DNA of 33,806 nucleotides. It comes from a virus. The position numbers and the translations under genes were made by a program. Below the pieces are notes generated by a model, which saw nothing but the letters and a program-made list of their open reading frames with translations, was not told where the DNA came from and did no database searches. Of this stretch, positions 6,563-16,266 are shown piece by piece; position 1 is the first letter of the stretch, and each line of letters opens with the position of its first letter. The stretch is from IMG/VR virus record IMGVR_UViG_3300010354_000303, positions 1 to 33,806 of that record, one strand, 5' to 3'.

Positions 6563-9500
6563 TTAGAACTTCTTGGTTTCCTTCAGCTTCGTCGGCTCTT
6601 CCGACCTCATCGTCTTGGACGCGGACACGACAGAGACGTCGAACCCGCCAGCGGCTCGCGCCACTCGCAGTATGTCACCACGGATGTTCGCGCGCTCAAG
6701 CGGCTCCTGCTCCCAGCGCAGAAGCAGAGTGTTGATCTCGCCGAGCGGGCTGTTGTAGAGCGCGGTCGACATGACGCCACCCAGCATGTAGATGCGCTCG
6801 TCGCGGCGCACGCCGATGTCCGGCACCTCGTCGTTGAGGCGGCGGATGCGCTCCACTTCCTCCGGGGAGAGCTGCGGCAGCTTGCCGTCCACGTCGACGA
6901 GGAACGGGTCCTTCTCCGCAGGCACGCGGACGAACGTGGTCCCGTAGCTGTCGCTCAGCAGCTTGGCTACCGCGGGGTGAAGCTCCATCACCGCGTCTGC
7001 GGTGCTCACGAGGGCCTTCGCCACGCGCTTCGGCGGGGCCACCGGCTCCATGCTCCCGGCGCTGATCGCCGGAAGGATCGGCCCGAGGATGGGCGACCGC
7101 TCCAGCGAGACGACCGGCTCAAGGACGTTGGCGAGGCTCACTCCCTCGATGCCGCCCTCGGTCAAGCTGCCGACCGGGGCGACCAGGTCGATGCCGTTGG
7201 CGCCGAGCAGCAGCATGCCCGCCATGACCTGCGTGTGGTACTTCATCCCGGCCTCAAACGCGGACTCCGGCCAGTAGATTTCCATGTACGTGTAGTTGTC
7301 GCCGAGCAGGCCCATCACCGTGCGGACGGCCTCGGTGCGCGGGAACGGAACGGCGACGCCGGTCCGGTCACGGAACGAAGACATGCGCGCCGACTTCTCC
7401 GGGCGCAGCGAGATGTACTCGCCGAACTTCTGGAGGTCGGCGAAGCCGCCCGCGCCGCGCTGCGTCATCAGCCGGTGGGCCACCTCGAAGTACTTGCCGC
7501 CCTCAACCCCGACGGCGCGGCCCGTCATGAGCAGCCGCAGCGCGCGCTTGGCGTCTTCCGGCGGGTCGCCGTTGTACGCGTCGTAGAACGCCGTGACGAT
7601 GGAGTAGTAGGTGTCCTGAAGCTCGGGCGGCATGGACTTCACGTCCAAGCCGTACTCGGAGCCGACTTCGTTGTAGAGCACCTCGGAGAAGAGGTCCGCG
7701 AAGCGCTCCTTCGCGCGCTTGATCACCATCGCCCGGTAGGCTCCAGCCGGGCTAAAGATGAGGTTGAAGACCTGCGCGTTGGCGTTCTTCTGGAAGGCCC
7801 AGAAGGGGAAGAGCACGCCGACCAGCCAGCTACGGTCGCCCTGCGACATCGACTGGCTGTAGTCGTACAGCGCGTCGATCACCAGGCGCGCCGCGGTGCG
7901 CGGGTCGTACCCGGCTTCCATGAGCGTGACCATCGCGCCCAGGCGCTCGCGCTCGCTCCATGCCTCCGCCATGTCGGAAGCAGACTCCGACAGCTCACCG
8001 AAGAAGTTGCGAAGGCGCGCCGTGACCGTCGAGTCGCTCTTGCCGAAGGTGATGGTGCCCTGCCCGATCAAGTTGGCGTTCGCCATGGACAGGCGGCCTT
8101 CCTTCGTGATGAGCGCCGCGAGCTGCGAGGTGTCGAACGAAGAGAAGATCCCTTCCTCGACGGCCGTGTTGCGGATGTCGCGGAACGAGTACACGTTGCC
8201 GCCTGCGCGGAACGTGCCGCTGGAGCCTTCCATGATCGGGTTGACCTCGATGCGGTACTTGCCCGTCGAGAACAACTGACCGACCATCCATGCCGCGCGG
8301 TCACCACCCGCCTGAAGACCACGACGCACCTTCTCGACGACGTCTGGCTTGATGCGACCACCAGACATGATGCGCGCCAGTTCCATGCCCGTTCCGAGCC
8401 CGGTCATGGTCACGACGTTCTGGCCGATGAGACGCGTCGTGGAAGTGGCCGCCACGCCGAACCCGACCACGGTGCCCAGCGCAGCCGCGTGGTCAGCGGT
8501 GTTCATCATGAAGTAGCGCGGGATCGTGATGAGGCTGCCGCGCGTCATGCGGAGCTTCATGTAGCGGTAGACCGCGTTGAACGCGTCGGACACCCGCGCC
8601 GACAGCGCCGTCGGGTCGCGGAAGTTGGCGCGCGCCAGCGCCTGAGCCATACGGTCACGCGCCATGGACGGGATGTAGAAGTCCACGCCAAGAACCGGGT
8701 CCGCCACGAACTCGGGGTTGAACCCGTAGCGATTGATGACGCGCTGGATCTCCGGCAGGTACTTCGGGTCCACCGAGCCGCCGACGATCCAGCTCCGGAA
8801 GTTCCGCTCCGCCTCTGGACTGATCCCAAGGTTGATGTTCGCCAGCATACGCTTGGCGCGGTCCGCGCCGCCGAAGCCACCGATCAGCACGGCCACGCGA
8901 CGAGACGACTCGTCGTCGTAAATCTTCGCGATGTCCCCGAGCAGGATGCGCGTAGCGTCCGCGTCCGTGCCAGAGAAGAGCCTGCCGTTGCGCTGCGTGC
9001 GCTTGGTCACGTACAGCAGCGTCTCCATGAGCTTCAGCTCATGCGACGGGCGCGGCGTCGGAGATGCCTGCACAGCGTTGCGGAGAGCGCCTGCCAGCGT
9101 GGACCCGAAGTCCACCTTGCCCTGCTGCGCCGTGGCGTTGAGCGTCTTGGCGATGGCGGCCCCGGCCGCGTCCTGCACAGCCTGGCGCATCGCATCCGAA
9201 ACCTTGAACGTGGTCCCATCGGTGCCGAACCCGAATCTTGAGATAGCTACATCCGGGTCGGCAGAGTTGATCGCGTCGGCCATCTTCTCTAGCGCGGCCT
9301 TCTGCACGTCCGACAGCGTCTCGAACATGCCGTCGATCATTCGCAGCACGGCGCCGGAGTAGTTGTACCCCGCCGACAGGACCGGTCGCCCGGACCGCCG
9401 CACGACGCGCTCGGAGCCGGTCAAGAACCGAATCAGCTCGGTGTCGTCGCCCGTGTCAACCGCGCCGTTGACCATCGCGATGGTGTCGCCGATGGACTGC

Positions 9501-12500
9501 GCGACGGTGCGCTCCGTGCGATCCATCACCGCGCGGAACTCAGGAGGCGCGTAGCGCAACGCCGTCCGCCCCTCGTCCGAGAGGACGTCGCCGCCGAAGA
9601 AGGCCGACACGATCACGCGAGCGGTGGCGCGCAGCGCACGGGGAAGCCCCGTCTCGCCCTCGACTGGCGTCGTCAAGCTGCGAAGCGCCTCGACTGCCTT
9701 CTCCTCGGTGATCATGGACGCGGCCGTTCCCTTGCCGCGGCCCGTGAGGTCGAGCCGGATGCCCGCTCGGTTGCCCTTGCGGATCGCGTAGGCTTCCTCT
9801 GCGGCGTTCTGCGCCTGCGTCAGGTCCAGCGCCGTCCATTCCTTCTTGCCACCCACCTTGACCGGGAAGCTGAGGTGAACCTGGTTCGCGGGCTTGCCCG
9901 CGGCCTTCGCGTCGTCGAACTGCTTGGCGAGGTCTTCCAGCGAGGCGTTCGGGATGCCCTTGCGCTTCGCCTCCCGCGCCAGACGCACGATGACCCCCTC
10001 GACTCCGGGCTCGGGTGCGCCGAGGATGTCGCGACGCAGGCGCTCCATCAGCGTGGGGTTCGCCTTCTGGCTCATGCCCTCAAACATCCGGTCGAACACC
10101 TTCCGGACTTCGGGATCCATGGGCACGCCGATGACCGGGTCATTCGCGGCGGAGTACAGGTTCGCCAGCGCGTTCCGCAGCACCTGGAAGGCGCGCTCCA
10201 AGTACGGCGCAGCAGGAGGCGGCCGTCCTTCCAAGGCGTAGTTCTCAAACGCCTTGGCGAACAGCTCCTCCGCCTTCTCGACCTCCGCCGGGTCACCGAC
10301 GAACTCGCCGTACTGATGGGTGACGTTCACGCCCTGGCGACGAATCCAGTCCGTGATGTAGCCCATGTCCGTGTTGTCGAGCACGGAGCCGCGCAGGATG
10401 TGCGCGGCCTCATGCAGGATGGTGGACGCGTCGGCGTTCTCGAACAGGTAGAAGATCGTCTTGCCGTCCGACAGCGTCTCGACAGCGCCCTTCACTTGAC
10501 CAGCCGGGGTGACCTGCTTGAGAATGCTGGGGTCTTCGATTTGACCCTCGGCAGCCGCCGTGATACCGGAGGGTACCGGGGCCTGCGGCTCGACGGACTT
10601 GAACACCCGGCCCTGCGACAGCATGTCTTCCGACACGAACGTGCCGTCGCCCTTGATGACGGCGTCCAGGCCGCGAACGAGCGGAGCGTCGGACTGAAGC
10701 CCGAACACGCTCTTGATCTTTTGCGCGAACTCGGTCACCCACTGCTTCGCACGAGCGACGAGGCCCTTGTTGAAGGCAGCGTAGCGACCAGACACGATCT
10801 TGCTGGCGTTGACCGCCCAGAACTCAGACGGGTTGGCGAACTGATAGAACTTCGCCGGGTCGAGGTTGCCCGGGTTGAAGGCTTCCGTCCGCAGCTTGAG
10901 GTTCTCCTTCGAGGGCGCGAGGAACGCGGCGAGAAACGGGCGCTCCGTCTCCGTCGCCTTCTCGATGGCCTTCGTCAGCCGCTTCGTGTACTCCTTGCGG
11001 ACCGCGTCCTGCAAAGCGCTGGGGAGCATGCGCTCGGTGCGATGCAGCAGCTCGTGCGTTGCCGTCAGCTCGCTGCCGCGATTCGTGATGAGCGCGACGA
11101 TGTCCGTAATCGGCTCGTACGCTCCGGCGACCGCGCGACCGATGGGCTCGCCCAGCTTGCTACCAACATACTTCGGCGCACCGATGATGATGGCGAGGTT
11201 GTCGGCGATGCGCGGGTTCTGCCGCACGAACCACTCAGCGAGGTCCGCGCCTTCCGCGCTGATAATGCCATCGGCCTTGGCCGCCAAGAGGCGCGAGCGC
11301 ACCACGTCTGCGCCGCGGCGAGGCTCGGCCGTCTCGGCACGCGCACGACGGATGTCGCGCTGGTCGTTCAGATCGGCAGCGACGTTGCGGACGAGCTTGT
11401 TGAAGTCCTCCTGGTTGATCTTGCCAGCCGCCAGCGCCTCCTGCGCCTTCGTGAGCCGCCGCCCCGCGTTGACGCGGAACTGCTCAGGGATCTCCTCCCA
11501 TTCGGCGGCGACACTGCGACCGTACAACTCGCCGAGCATGATCTCCGTCTGGCGGGCCGTCTCCTTGCGCGTGATGTCGGCACGACGCGCGTCACGCTCG
11601 ATGCTGGGGAGCAGCGTGGTCGGCTCTTCCGGAACGGCCGGGGCGACCTCAGCAGGCGCGACCTCGGCCTTCTTCCCGCGAGAAGCGCGCGGGCGCTTGG
11701 CAGGAGCGGGGGCCTCAACAATCTTTGCGGCTTCGGCTTGCGCTTCAGCAGTTGCCACGATAGGGGCAGGGGTAGCGGGTCCTGCGGTAGTAGGAGCCGG
11801 AGCAGCGGCCCTGCCTCCTATGCGGCGCGCTTCCTCGACGGCCTGCGCCTCGGTCAGCGCACCAGACTGCACGCGCGCAACGAGTTCCGCCGCCTGGTTG
11901 TAGCCGATGCCGCCCTCGCGCTGTAGCGCGACCGTGCCGAACTTCTGAGGAGCGGCGGCCACAGGAGGCGCGACAACGGGCTCAGCTACAGGCGCGACCG
12001 GGGCCGTGATGGGAGCCGGCGCCTCGGGCGAAGTCGTTCGCCTGAACTCCTTGAGCGCGTCTTCCAAGGCCAATTTGTTCGTCCGCGCCTCGCGGAATGC
12101 GGCGTCCGCTGCCTCGTTGCTTGCGTCGAGTTCCTGCTGCTTGGCCTTCGACGTAAACGGGTTCATCCGTCCCCGCGTCCGCTGCGCGTCGGTACGCTTT
12201 ACTTCTTCCCACGCATTCCGTTCTGCTTGCTGTGCCGCCTCAATCTGGCGCTCAAAATCGGCGATCTGCTCTTGCCTCGTGGGCACAGCGCGCGTGGACG
12301 GAACCGGAGTCGGTGTCGCGGTCGGAACAGTCGGACTGGAAGCCGGAGCAGCGGCAGGGGCAGCCGTGCGCTCGGCCTTCACCTCGCGGTGGATCTGTCG
12401 GACGTCGTCCGGCTTGAGATCGAACTGGGTGAAGAGCGGCTGGAGCTTGATGCCCGGGTTGGCGCGTAGGTACTCGCGAAGCTGCTCCTTCCGCGCCGTA

Positions 12501-15500
12501 ACCGTGTCCGCGAGGACAGGAAGCTGGGAGGGCGCAGGCGCGGCAGCAGGCACAGCAGCAGCAGGCGCGGGCGCCGCGGGAGCAGCCGGAGCCGCAGGGA
12601 CGCGCGGACGAGGAGCAGGCGCCGCCGCGGCAGCGGGCTTGTAGATCGTCGGGATGTCGACGGCGCCGGGCGTGGCGCCGCGCAGCGTCTCCTTGAGCTG
12701 CGACAAGACAGTCGCGGCCTGCGCCTTGATCTCCGTGTCGTTCAGCCCGGTGGCCGCACGCAGGAACGCCATGTACTTGTCGTGGGCGGCAGACTTCTTC
12801 TTCGAGCTGGCGATGATGAACAGCGCCTTGTCGATGTCAGACTCGAACTTCGGAGAGAACGCGTTCTTTCCGATGTTGTAGCCCGGCGTGGCGCCCGCCA
12901 GGTCGCGGGGCAGCTTGGTCGGACGCGCAGCCGCAGGAGCCGCAGGAGTCGCCGCGGCCGGAGGAGCCGTAGGCGCTGCCGCAGGACCGGGGACGACCGC
13001 GGGCGCCGCGGGCGCCGTAGGAGCGGTCTGAGGCACAGGAGCGCTGGGCACGGCAGAGGAAGGCGTGGCCCGCGCGGCAACCTGTCCCTTCACCGGAGCA
13101 TCGACGATGGCAGGGCCGCCCGCAGCCACACGATCCTTGATCAGCCCTCCGGCGATGGTCTGCGCCTTCTTGAACGCCGCATCCTGTCCCTTCACCGCCA
13201 GCAGCGTCTCGACCTTGGTGTTGCTACCCCGTCCGAGGGTGATGACGACGTTGAACTCGTCGATGTTCGGGGTGCGGTCCAGCACGATGCGGACGTCGCC
13301 AACGATCACCGCCACAGACTCCACCGTGCGGTTGGTCCCCGGCTCGATGGTCGTGCGCTTCAGGTCAGGGATCTTGCCTTCGATGGCGGCGGCGATGGTC
13401 TTCTTGGCGTCCGCCACATCGACGATGTTCTGCGCCGTGTAGCCCGGAGGCACCGGCAGATTCGCCAGCAGAGCCGCGTCCGCGCCGATGGAGAGGCCGA
13501 ACGGCAACCGCACAGCGGCCGTCCGCACCGACGGAGACGAGCCGGAAATCTGGCGGCGCACGAACCGCTGCACGTCTTCCGCCGTTCCCTGGCGGACCTC
13601 GGGGAATAGCTGGTAGTACAGATCCGCCGGGTCCATGTTGAAGCGCTCGGCGGCCGCCTTTACGATGGCGTCGATCTTCGCCACCGCCGAGTAAGCCTCC
13701 TTGAACGGCATGTTGGGAGCGGCGCGACGAATCGAGAACAGGAAGACGTGGCCGCCGTCCGTCAGCCGGATGGGCTCTCCAGAGGGAGCCTTGACCGCCA
13801 CTTGGTCGAAGACGCCAGAAGGCTGCACGATGATCTTCGCGTCCTGCGCGAGCTGGTCCCGAAGCAGCAGGGCCGCGTAGGCGCGGGACTCGTTGTTCGA
13901 CTCGGCCGACTTCAGCATGCGGTCGAAGAGCGCGACCTGCGACGCCTGAAGGTCAGCCACGTTCTTGCCGCGAATGTTGGCTACGCTGTCGAGGATGCGC
14001 GAGCTGTTCTTGTAGTAGGCGTCGCGGACCTCCTTGAGGTCGTCGCCCGGGAGCGTCGCCTTGATGATCGCGCGGACCTCCGTCTTGAACTTCGCGGGAT
14101 CGTTGAGCGCCTGATTGGCTCGGGCGGCGATGGTGTCCGACAACTGGTCGATCTGCGCCGACGTTGTGGCCGCGCGCTTCTCCTCGTTCAGCCCGGCGAA
14201 GACATCACGCACCGCGCCGCGCAGATGCTGCTGGGCGAACGCGTCCAGCGTCCGCGGCGGGTTCTGGATGTAGCGAGCCTTCGCCTCGTTGATGGTGCGG
14301 AGGCTCTTCTCGGTGTTGAACAACAGATCGTACGTCGTGACCGGGGTCATCTTTCCGGCCTGCTTCATCGACAGCACCTGACGGCGCTCCGAGGAGTGCA
14401 GGTACGGGCGAGAGGCCGCCGTCAGCGCCTCGGTGGGAACCTGCGAGCCGACGAGCGCCGCGAGGTCATCGTTGAGCTGGTCGCTGTCCGGCTTCACGAT
14501 CCCCATCGCCGCGGCTGCGCGTGCGTCCTTGCGGTCGAGGTCGTCGGCCACCGCGGGGAACATCGTACGCAGCTCAATCTCTGCTTTGCGTGCGTCGTCG
14601 TAGCGGCCCGCCTTGCGCGCCTCGGCGATGGTTTCCGTCAGCTCGATGGCCTTCGGAGCCAGCTTCGCCAGCTTGCGCGACTGAGCAACGCCACGCACCA
14701 GCTTGGTCGCCGTCGAGGCGGCAGAGAACATGTCAGGCGACAAGATGGAAGCCACCGTCGCAGCACCCACCAGCGGAGCGCGCGTCCACAGCGACTGCCC
14801 CTCCGTGGCGTCGATGGCGAACTCCATGAGGTTCGCGCCGGTCTGGATGCCGCGCGCAGCGCCCATGCCCGACACGACGCCCGTCAGCGCCGACTGCGGG
14901 ATGTCGATTGCGCGCAGCGCCATGCCCATCGGAGATTCCATCCGATAGATGGCCTGGTTCTTGTTGTTGATGCCGATGATCTCGATGTTCGGCGTGGTCG
15001 CCGCCTCCCACAGCGTGGGGTCACGAGAGCCCTCGACCGCCTCGAAGTCCAGCGCGGTGACGACCGGCGTCCACATGCCGATGGTCTTGTAGGCCAGCAC
15101 CTCGTTGAACGCGCGACGGTACAGCGCGCGCTTGCGCTCATCGAAGTCGGGAGTGTCGGCGCGCAGGTTCGTGCTGCGGATCAGGTCCTTGACCCGGTCC
15201 TCGACGTACTGCTGCGTGGCGCCCGTCGCCATCCGACGGCCGTACATGTCGTACAGTTCAGAGGGGCGGTCCTCCTTCAGCAACGAGTCCACGAGCATCG
15301 AGGCCAACGTGTAGCCATGCTCGCCTGGCTTGGTGACCTCGGGAAGCTCCTCGCTGGTGCCCATGATGGTCTGCGCGCCTGCGCGAGACGCCTTCAACTC
15401 GATGGGCTTGTCATCCGCCTGGCCTCGACGGGCCTTGTCCGCAGCCTCTGCGACACTGCGGAACCGCGCTTCGCGCTCTGTCGCGGGAAGGAAGCCGACG

Positions 15501-16162
15501 ACACCACGCTCTCGGTTCGCGCGCTCGATCTCTTCGTACGTGCGGCCCTTCGCACGAGCGGCGTAGATGGCATCGAGGTCAACGCCCTGCGCGGACGCCA
15601 GTTCTTGGAGCCGCTGCGGCGACATGCCGAGGTCTTCCGCCGCAAGAGCCAGCCTCGACTGCTTAGTAAGCAGCGCACCCGCATCGTAGACCTTGCGGTA
15701 GTCGACGACCTCGGCGACATCAGGCGGCAGGACGAACGGAGCAGGCGCAGCGGCCGCGGTCGTCGCCGCCTCCGCCGCGCGGCGGGCTTCACGCTCACCC
15801 TTCTCACGCGACTTCCGGAGCTGAGCGGCCAAGTCGGCGCCGTACTCGCGCTCAACTTCCTTCTCCGACATCGTGCGCTGAGACTTCTTGCCGCCATCTT
15901 CGATGGTCAGCGTCCACGCACCGTCCTTGTAGGACCCGCTGAACTTCGGCTGCGAACGCCGCTCCCGCTCACGATCTTCATCTTTTTGTTCGACAGCTTG
16001 GGCGGCACGGGTTACCGTAGGGGCAGGCCGGGGCTGCGTAGTAGAAGGCACGGCGGCAGTCGGCGCCTTCGGCGGAGTCGCGGCGGGCGCCGCAGGGACA
16101 ATCCCCGCCGCCTTCTCGAACGCTGCCTGCTGCGCCTTCCATTCTGCGTACGACCGCGCCAT
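6563..16162 (-). CDS. Giant multidomain virion protein with two HExxH metallopeptidase-like domains (3,199 aa)
   Basis: The frame opens at 16225, but ATG 16162 has GGAG seven bases upstream and starts MARSYAEWKAQQ, so it is preferred. Visible layout: a charged N terminus with Ala/Pro linkers; a helical region to about 900; Ala/Pro-linked small domains at about 1000-1600, including a phage 'LPRDLAGATPGYNIG' type domain at 1083-1172; HELLH at 1703-1707 with a later SEFWAV; HEAAH at 1917-1921 with AKAFENYALEG and a later VFDRMFE. The HExxH-plus-downstream-Glu layout matches metallopeptidase domains of phage 'polyvalent' proteins. The C-terminal third has IPRYFMMN near 2546 and LFPFWAFQKN near 2784, words I associate with giant ejected virion proteins. 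I infer that it is packaged and injected with DNA. I found no convincing RNA-polymerase motifs of the N4 virion type. Confidence 0.8.
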   Translation of the reverse strand: MARSYAEWKAQQAAFEKAAGIVPAAPAATPPKAPTAAVPSTTQPRPAPTVTRAAQAVEQKDEDRERERRSQPKFSGSYKDGAWTLTIEDGGKKSQRTMSEKEVEREYGADLAAQLRKSREKGEREARRAAEAATTAAAAPAPFVLPPDVAEVVDYRKVYDAGALLTKQSRLALAAEDLGMSPQRLQELASAQGVDLDAIYAARAKGRTYEEIERANRERGVVGFLPATEREARFRSVAEAADKARRGQADDKPIELKASRAGAQTIMGTSEELPEVTKPGEHGYTLASMLVDSLLKEDRPSELYDMYGRRMATGATQQYVEDRVKDLIRSTNLRADTPDFDERKRALYRRAFNEVLAYKTIGMWTPVVTALDFEAVEGSRDPTLWEAATTPNIEIIGINNKNQAIYRMESPMGMALRAIDIPQSALTGVVSGMGAARGIQTGANLMEFAIDATEGQSLWTRAPLVGAATVASILSPDMFSAASTATKLVRGVAQSRKLAKLAPKAIELTETIAEARKAGRYDDARKAEIELRTMFPAVADDLDRKDARAAAAMGIVKPDSDQLNDDLAALVGSQVPTEALTAASRPYLHSSERRQVLSMKQAGKMTPVTTYDLLFNTEKSLRTINEAKARYIQNPPRTLDAFAQQHLRGAVRDVFAGLNEEKRAATTSAQIDQLSDTIAARANQALNDPAKFKTEVRAIIKATLPGDDLKEVRDAYYKNSSRILDSVANIRGKNVADLQASQVALFDRMLKSAESNNESRAYAALLLRDQLAQDAKIIVQPSGVFDQVAVKAPSGEPIRLTDGGHVFLFSIRRAAPNMPFKEAYSAVAKIDAIVKAAAERFNMDPADLYYQLFPEVRQGTAEDVQRFVRRQISGSSPSVRTAAVRLPFGLSIGADAALLANLPVPPGYTAQNIVDVADAKKTIAAAIEGKIPDLKRTTIEPGTNRTVESVAVIVGDVRIVLDRTPNIDEFNVVITLGRGSNTKVETLLAVKGQDAAFKKAQTIAGGLIKDRVAAGGPAIVDAPVKGQVAARATPSSAVPSAPVPQTAPTAPAAPAVVPGPAAAPTAPPAAATPAAPAAARPTKLPRDLAGATPGYNIGKNAFSPKFESDIDKALFIIASSKKKSAAHDKYMAFLRAATGLNDTEIKAQAATVLSQLKETLRGATPGAVDIPTIYKPAAAAAPAPRPRVPAAPAAPAAPAPAAAVPAAAPAPSQLPVLADTVTARKEQLREYLRANPGIKLQPLFTQFDLKPDDVRQIHREVKAERTAAPAAAPASSPTVPTATPTPVPSTRAVPTRQEQIADFERQIEAAQQAERNAWEEVKRTDAQRTRGRMNPFTSKAKQQELDASNEAADAAFREARTNKLALEDALKEFRRTTSPEAPAPITAPVAPVAEPVVAPPVAAAPQKFGTVALQREGGIGYNQAAELVARVQSGALTEAQAVEEARRIGGRAAAPAPTTAGPATPAPIVATAEAQAEAAKIVEAPAPAKRPRASRGKKAEVAPAEVAPAVPEEPTTLLPSIERDARRADITRKETARQTEIMLGELYGRSVAAEWEEIPEQFRVNAGRRLTKAQEALAAGKINQEDFNKLVRNVAADLNDQRDIRRARAETAEPRRGADVVRSRLLAAKADGIISAEGADLAEWFVRQNPRIADNLAIIIGAPKYVGSKLGEPIGRAVAGAYEPITDIVALITNRGSELTATHELLHRTERMLPSALQDAVRKEYTKRLTKAIEKATETERPFLAAFLAPSKENLKLRTEAFNPGNLDPAKFYQFANPSEFWAVNASKIVSGRYAAFNKGLVARAKQWVTEFAQKIKSVFGLQSDAPLVRGLDAVIKGDGTFVSEDMLSQGRVFKSVEPQAPVPSGITAAAEGQIEDPSILKQVTPAGQVKGAVETLSDGKTIFYLFENADASTILHEAAHILRGSVLDNTDMGYITDWIRRQGVNVTHQYGEFVGDPAEVEKAEELFAKAFENYALEGRPPPAAPYLERAFQVLRNALANLYSAANDPVIGVPMDPEVRKVFDRMFEGMSQKANPTLMERLRRDILGAPEPGVEGVIVRLAREAKRKGIPNASLEDLAKQFDDAKAAGKPANQVHLSFPVKVGGKKEWTALDLTQAQNAAEEAYAIRKGNRAGIRLDLTGRGKGTAASMITEEKAVEALRSLTTPVEGETGLPRALRATARVIVSAFFGGDVLSDEGRTALRYAPPEFRAVMDRTERTVAQSIGDTIAMVNGAVDTGDDTELIRFLTGSERVVRRSGRPVLSAGYNYSGAVLRMIDGMFETLSDVQKAALEKMADAINSADPDVAISRFGFGTDGTTFKVSDAMRQAVQDAAGAAIAKTLNATAQQGKVDFGSTLAGALRNAVQASPTPRPSHELKLMETLLYVTKRTQRNGRLFSGTDADATRILLGDIAKIYDDESSRRVAVLIGGFGGADRAKRMLANINLGISPEAERNFRSWIVGGSVDPKYLPEIQRVINRYGFNPEFVADPVLGVDFYIPSMARDRMAQALARANFRDPTALSARVSDAFNAVYRYMKLRMTRGSLITIPRYFMMNTADHAAALGTVVGFGVAATSTTRLIGQNVVTMTGLGTGMELARIMSGGRIKPDVVEKVRRGLQAGGDRAAWMVGQLFSTGKYRIEVNPIMEGSSGTFRAGGNVYSFRDIRNTAVEEGIFSSFDTSQLAALITKEGRLSMANANLIGQGTITFGKSDSTVTARLRNFFGELSESASDMAEAWSERERLGAMVTLMEAGYDPRTAARLVIDALYDYSQSMSQGDRSWLVGVLFPFWAFQKNANAQVFNLIFSPAGAYRAMVIKRAKERFADLFSEVLYNEVGSEYGLDVKSMPPELQDTYYSIVTAFYDAYNGDPPEDAKRALRLLMTGRAVGVEGGKYFEVAHRLMTQRGAGGFADLQKFGEYISLRPEKSARMSSFRDRTGVAVPFPRTEAVRTVMGLLGDNYTYMEIYWPESAFEAGMKYHTQVMAGMLLLGANGIDLVAPVGSLTEGGIEGVSLANVLEPVVSLERSPILGPILPAISAGSMEPVAPPKRVAKALVSTADAVMELHPAVAKLLSDSYGTTFVRVPAEKDPFLVDVDGKLPQLSPEEVERIRRLNDEVPDIGVRRDERIYMLGGVMSTALYNSPLGEINTLLLRWEQEPLERANIRGDILRVARAAGGFDVSVVSASKTMRSEEPTKLKETKKF

Positions 16163-16266
16163 CGTGCTTCTCCGTAGGCGCTGCGTATCACGTAAACGCA
16201 CGAACGCCCGCCCGCATCGTAGCATATTGCCACGGCGGATGGGCGTCTTCGCGCTGGCGGGGCCGT
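16163..16266 (-). promoter_or_regulatory. Gap before the giant gene: -10-like motif inside an inverted repeat
   Basis: This 104-bp gap holds CAATATGCT (minus strand, 16221-16229), similar to the motif in other gaps. It sits in the 19-nt loop of an imperfect inverted repeat, 16204-16215 with 16235-16246, where 10 of 12 positions pair by Watson-Crick and one more by G-U. The ribosome site GGAG is at 16170-16173, outside the repeat. A promoter or attenuator for the giant gene is likely. The motif lies 58 nt before the start, farther than in the other gaps. Confidence 0.4.

Noticed and set aside
6134-9241. A 1,035-codon open frame on the plus strand, opposite the giant gene
   Set aside because: It is Arg/His/Val-rich with no domain pattern and mirrors codon-position GC bias of the true minus-strand gene. 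The minus frame has recognisable motifs and a ribosome site.
12520-13090. GC-rich repeats as a CRISPR array or transposon ends
   Set aside because: They are in-frame Ala/Pro codon repeats with no regular spacer length and no terminal inverted repeats.
6563-16162. The giant protein as an N4-type virion RNA polymerase
   Set aside because: The size fits, but I could not find the T7-family polymerase motifs A, B and C or a TxxGR motif. The HExxH domains and linkers point to a polyvalent ejected protein instead.
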